Source: Candidatus Spyradosoma merdigallinarum (GTDB taxonomy: Bacteria; Verrucomicrobiota; Verrucomicrobiia; Opitutales; UBA953). From it: DNA of 6,341 nt. Numbering within the stretch: position 1 is the first letter of the stretch; each line of letters starts with the position of its first letter. Shown one piece after another: positions 5,354 through 6,341 of the stretch. Both the position numbers and the translations under genes were made by a program. The notes beneath the pieces are model-generated. The model made no database searches. It was not told where the DNA came from and saw nothing but the letters and a program-made list of their open reading frames with translations. Location: contig DVOG01000084.1 in NCBI GenBank assembly GCA_018713755.1, positions 1 to 6,341 on the forward strand, given 5' to 3'.

Positions 5354-6341
5354 CGAGCCACGCGTCCGTGCGGCGGCGGACGTTTTCTTTGAGATTTTCG
5401 TAGAAAAACATGTAGTCGTACATGTGCATCACGCCGGCGGGAAAAACGGACTGGCTCGCGTCGTATTCGGCGGGATCGGCTTCGACGACGAGCGCGCCGG
5501 ATTCCTCTTCGAGGCGCGCGGAGGAAAAATGCGGCACCGTCTTCAGGATTTTTCCCGTCGCGATGTCGAAAATCACCGCGCCCTTGTGGGCGGAGGCGGG
5601 AGCGGGCGTGCCGTCCGTCTTCCAGTTGACGGGATTGATGCCGAACGCGCCTTCCCGCAGCACGAAGGAATGCCCGGCGCGCGCGAGCTGCGTGTTGTAG
5701 GAAACGATGACGCCGAGATCCGTCTCGCCGCGCGCCGGCTTCAGCCACGGAAATTTTTCCGCGTCCTCCCGCGTGAACGACCAGCCGATCAGATACGCGG
5801 CGACGAGGCGTTCCCGCAGGCGCGGGTCGGAAAACTCCGTCTTCATCAGGTCGAGCAGCGCCATGCTCCCTTGGCTGAATCCCGCGAGGATGAACGGGCG
5901 CCCGCCGTTGAGATGCCGCAGGTAAAAGCGGAACGCGCGGCGCACGTCGCCGAAGCCGTCCGCCGCGAGCGCCGCTCCCGCGGCGTCGTCCATGTCCACG
6001 AGTTCGATGGACGCCTGGCGGTAATACGGCGCGAAAAGATTCGCCGTTCCCGTGAAGACGCCGCCGTTGATGCGGATCTGCACGTCGGCGCGGGCGCGCA
6101 GCGCCTCGTCGGACGTATCCATTTTTTCGGGACCGTTCCCGCCGAAAATCGTCGGGTAGACGTAGAAGACGTCCGCGGGCAAGGCGCGCCGTTCCGGCGC
6201 GGGCAGGGCGGCCCAGCTTTCGGCGCGGGCGTAGTCCGGCGCGGCGGGAACGGCGGGCGTCCGCGATTCCGGCGCGCGCGCCGTTTCGGGCGTCGCTTCC
6301 GGCGGGAGCGGCGCGCGGCAGGCGGCGCACAGCGCGAAAGC
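5328..6341 (-). CDS. DUF3089-family alpha/beta hydrolase, probable secreted protein or lipoprotein (N-terminus outside the window)
   Basis: This is a lipase- or esterase-like protein of the DUF3089 family (PF11288); its substrate is unknown. The 337 visible residues run open to the window edge, so the true start lies beyond 6341. A TTG at 6182 is internal: family-like sequence (DYARAESWAALP) precedes it. The visible N-terminus, AFALCAAC then a Pro/Ala-rich linker, looks like the end of a signal peptide. The Cys after Ala-Ala could be a lipidated +1 Cys, though Cys at -3 is not a classical lipobox. Core motifs are ADVFYVYPT, FAPYYRQ, GRPFILAGFSQGS with nucleophile Ser156 of the visible part (codon 5876-5874), VAAYLIGW, and a C-terminal MHMYDYMFFYENL whose first His is a likely triad member. 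It converges on psd. It holds four exact motif copies and one near-copy. Confidence 0.88.
   Translation of the reverse strand, partial: AFALCAACRAPLPPEATPETARAPESRTPAVPAAPDYARAESWAALPAPERRALPADVFYVYPTIFGGNGPEKMDTSDEALRARADVQIRINGGVFTGTANLFAPYYRQASIELVDMDDAAGAALAADGFGDVRRAFRFYLRHLNGGRPFILAGFSQGSMALLDLMKTEFSDPRLRERLVAAYLIGWSFTREDAEKFPWLKPARGETDLGVIVSYNTQLARAGHSFVLREGAFGINPVNWKTDGTPAPASAHKGAVIFDIATGKILKTVPHFSSARLEEESGALVVEADPAEYDASQSVFPAGVMHMYDYMFFYENLKENVRRRTDAWLEKNRSRAE

Larger units (their letters stand above)
12..6252. repeat. Interspersed GCGGGAACG motif family (uptake-sequence-like)
   Basis: Exact plus-strand copies start at 84, 120, 201, 551, 725, 1421, 1571, 2065, 2212, 2632, 3269, 3665, 4315, 4911, 5337 and 6244. 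Exact minus-strand copies (seen as CGTTCCCGC) start at 1024, 1276, 1965, 2268, 3341, 4566, 4744, 5270, 5318, 5809 and 6134. Twelve further sites keep GGGAAC with changed flanks (near 11, 172, 580, 929, 1750, 2802, 3739, 3939, 4230, 4422, 4863 and 6045). The most frequent base before the motif is C; no longer extension is conserved. Copies occur in all genes and in three non-coding spots. The longest spans without a core are about 450-460 bases (2811-3268 and 5346-5808). Counts were made by eye. Confidence 0.9.

Noticed and set aside
5328..6182. Hydrolase gene starting at TTG 6182
   Set aside because: In-frame sequence upstream matches the family's usual N-terminal region and ends in a signal-peptide-like stretch, so the gene continues past the window edge.
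84..6252. Chi, KOPS or CRISPR explanation for the repeated 9-mer
   Set aside because: Chi and KOPS sites are strongly oriented relative to replication, whereas copies here are mixed 16:11. Spacing is irregular, copies lie inside genes, and there are no uniform spacers, so it is not CRISPR.

Overview
The window is about 6.3 kb of dense, high-G+C bacterial DNA (roughly 65% G+C from sampled lines). It carries six recognisable genes plus a probable gene tail at the left edge. A phosphatidylserine decarboxylase and a probable secreted or lipid-anchored hydrolase point to a Gram-negative, phosphatidylethanolamine-making bacterium. I cannot name the lineage from sequence alone. The gene set is housekeeping or chromosomal, and I see no phage, transposon, CRISPR, tRNA or rRNA.

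Layout. Bases 3-74 look like the 3' end of an unidentified gene that overlaps the start of comEC by ATGA. comEC (71-1825, +) encodes the membrane channel of natural transformation and converges on a three-gene minus-strand operon read right to left. That operon is riboflavin synthase ribE (4262-3657), a FAD-dependent oxidoreductase of the geranylgeranyl-reductase superfamily (3627-2512) and a LysE/RhtB-type exporter (2501-1863), with gaps of 29 and 10 bases. ribE diverges from psd (4395-5291, +). psd converges on a DUF3089 alpha/beta hydrolase with a signal-peptide-like N-terminus (5328 to beyond 6341, -). An intrinsic terminator lies between the last two.

The outstanding signal is a short interspersed motif, GCGGGAACG (reverse complement CGTTCCCGC). 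I count 27 exact 9-mers on the two strands (16 plus, 11 minus). The core GGGAAC occurs 39 times, against about 4 expected from composition. About 0.15 exact 9-mers would be expected, so the excess is well over 100-fold. Copies lie in every gene, in both orientations and in several reading frames, where they encode Ala-Gly-Thr, Gly-Asn, Arg-Glu, Val-Pro-Ala, Arg-Ser-Arg or Phe-Pro-Arg. Selection or biased accumulation therefore seems to act on the DNA rather than on one peptide. Two copies face each other downstream of psd and form a 10-bp hairpin followed by seven T residues. That is how DNA uptake sequences are often arranged in Neisseriaceae and Pasteurellaceae. With comEC in the same window, the best hypothesis is an uptake-sequence-like system with a motif unlike the two classical ones. 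It is several times denser than those (about one core per 160 bp).
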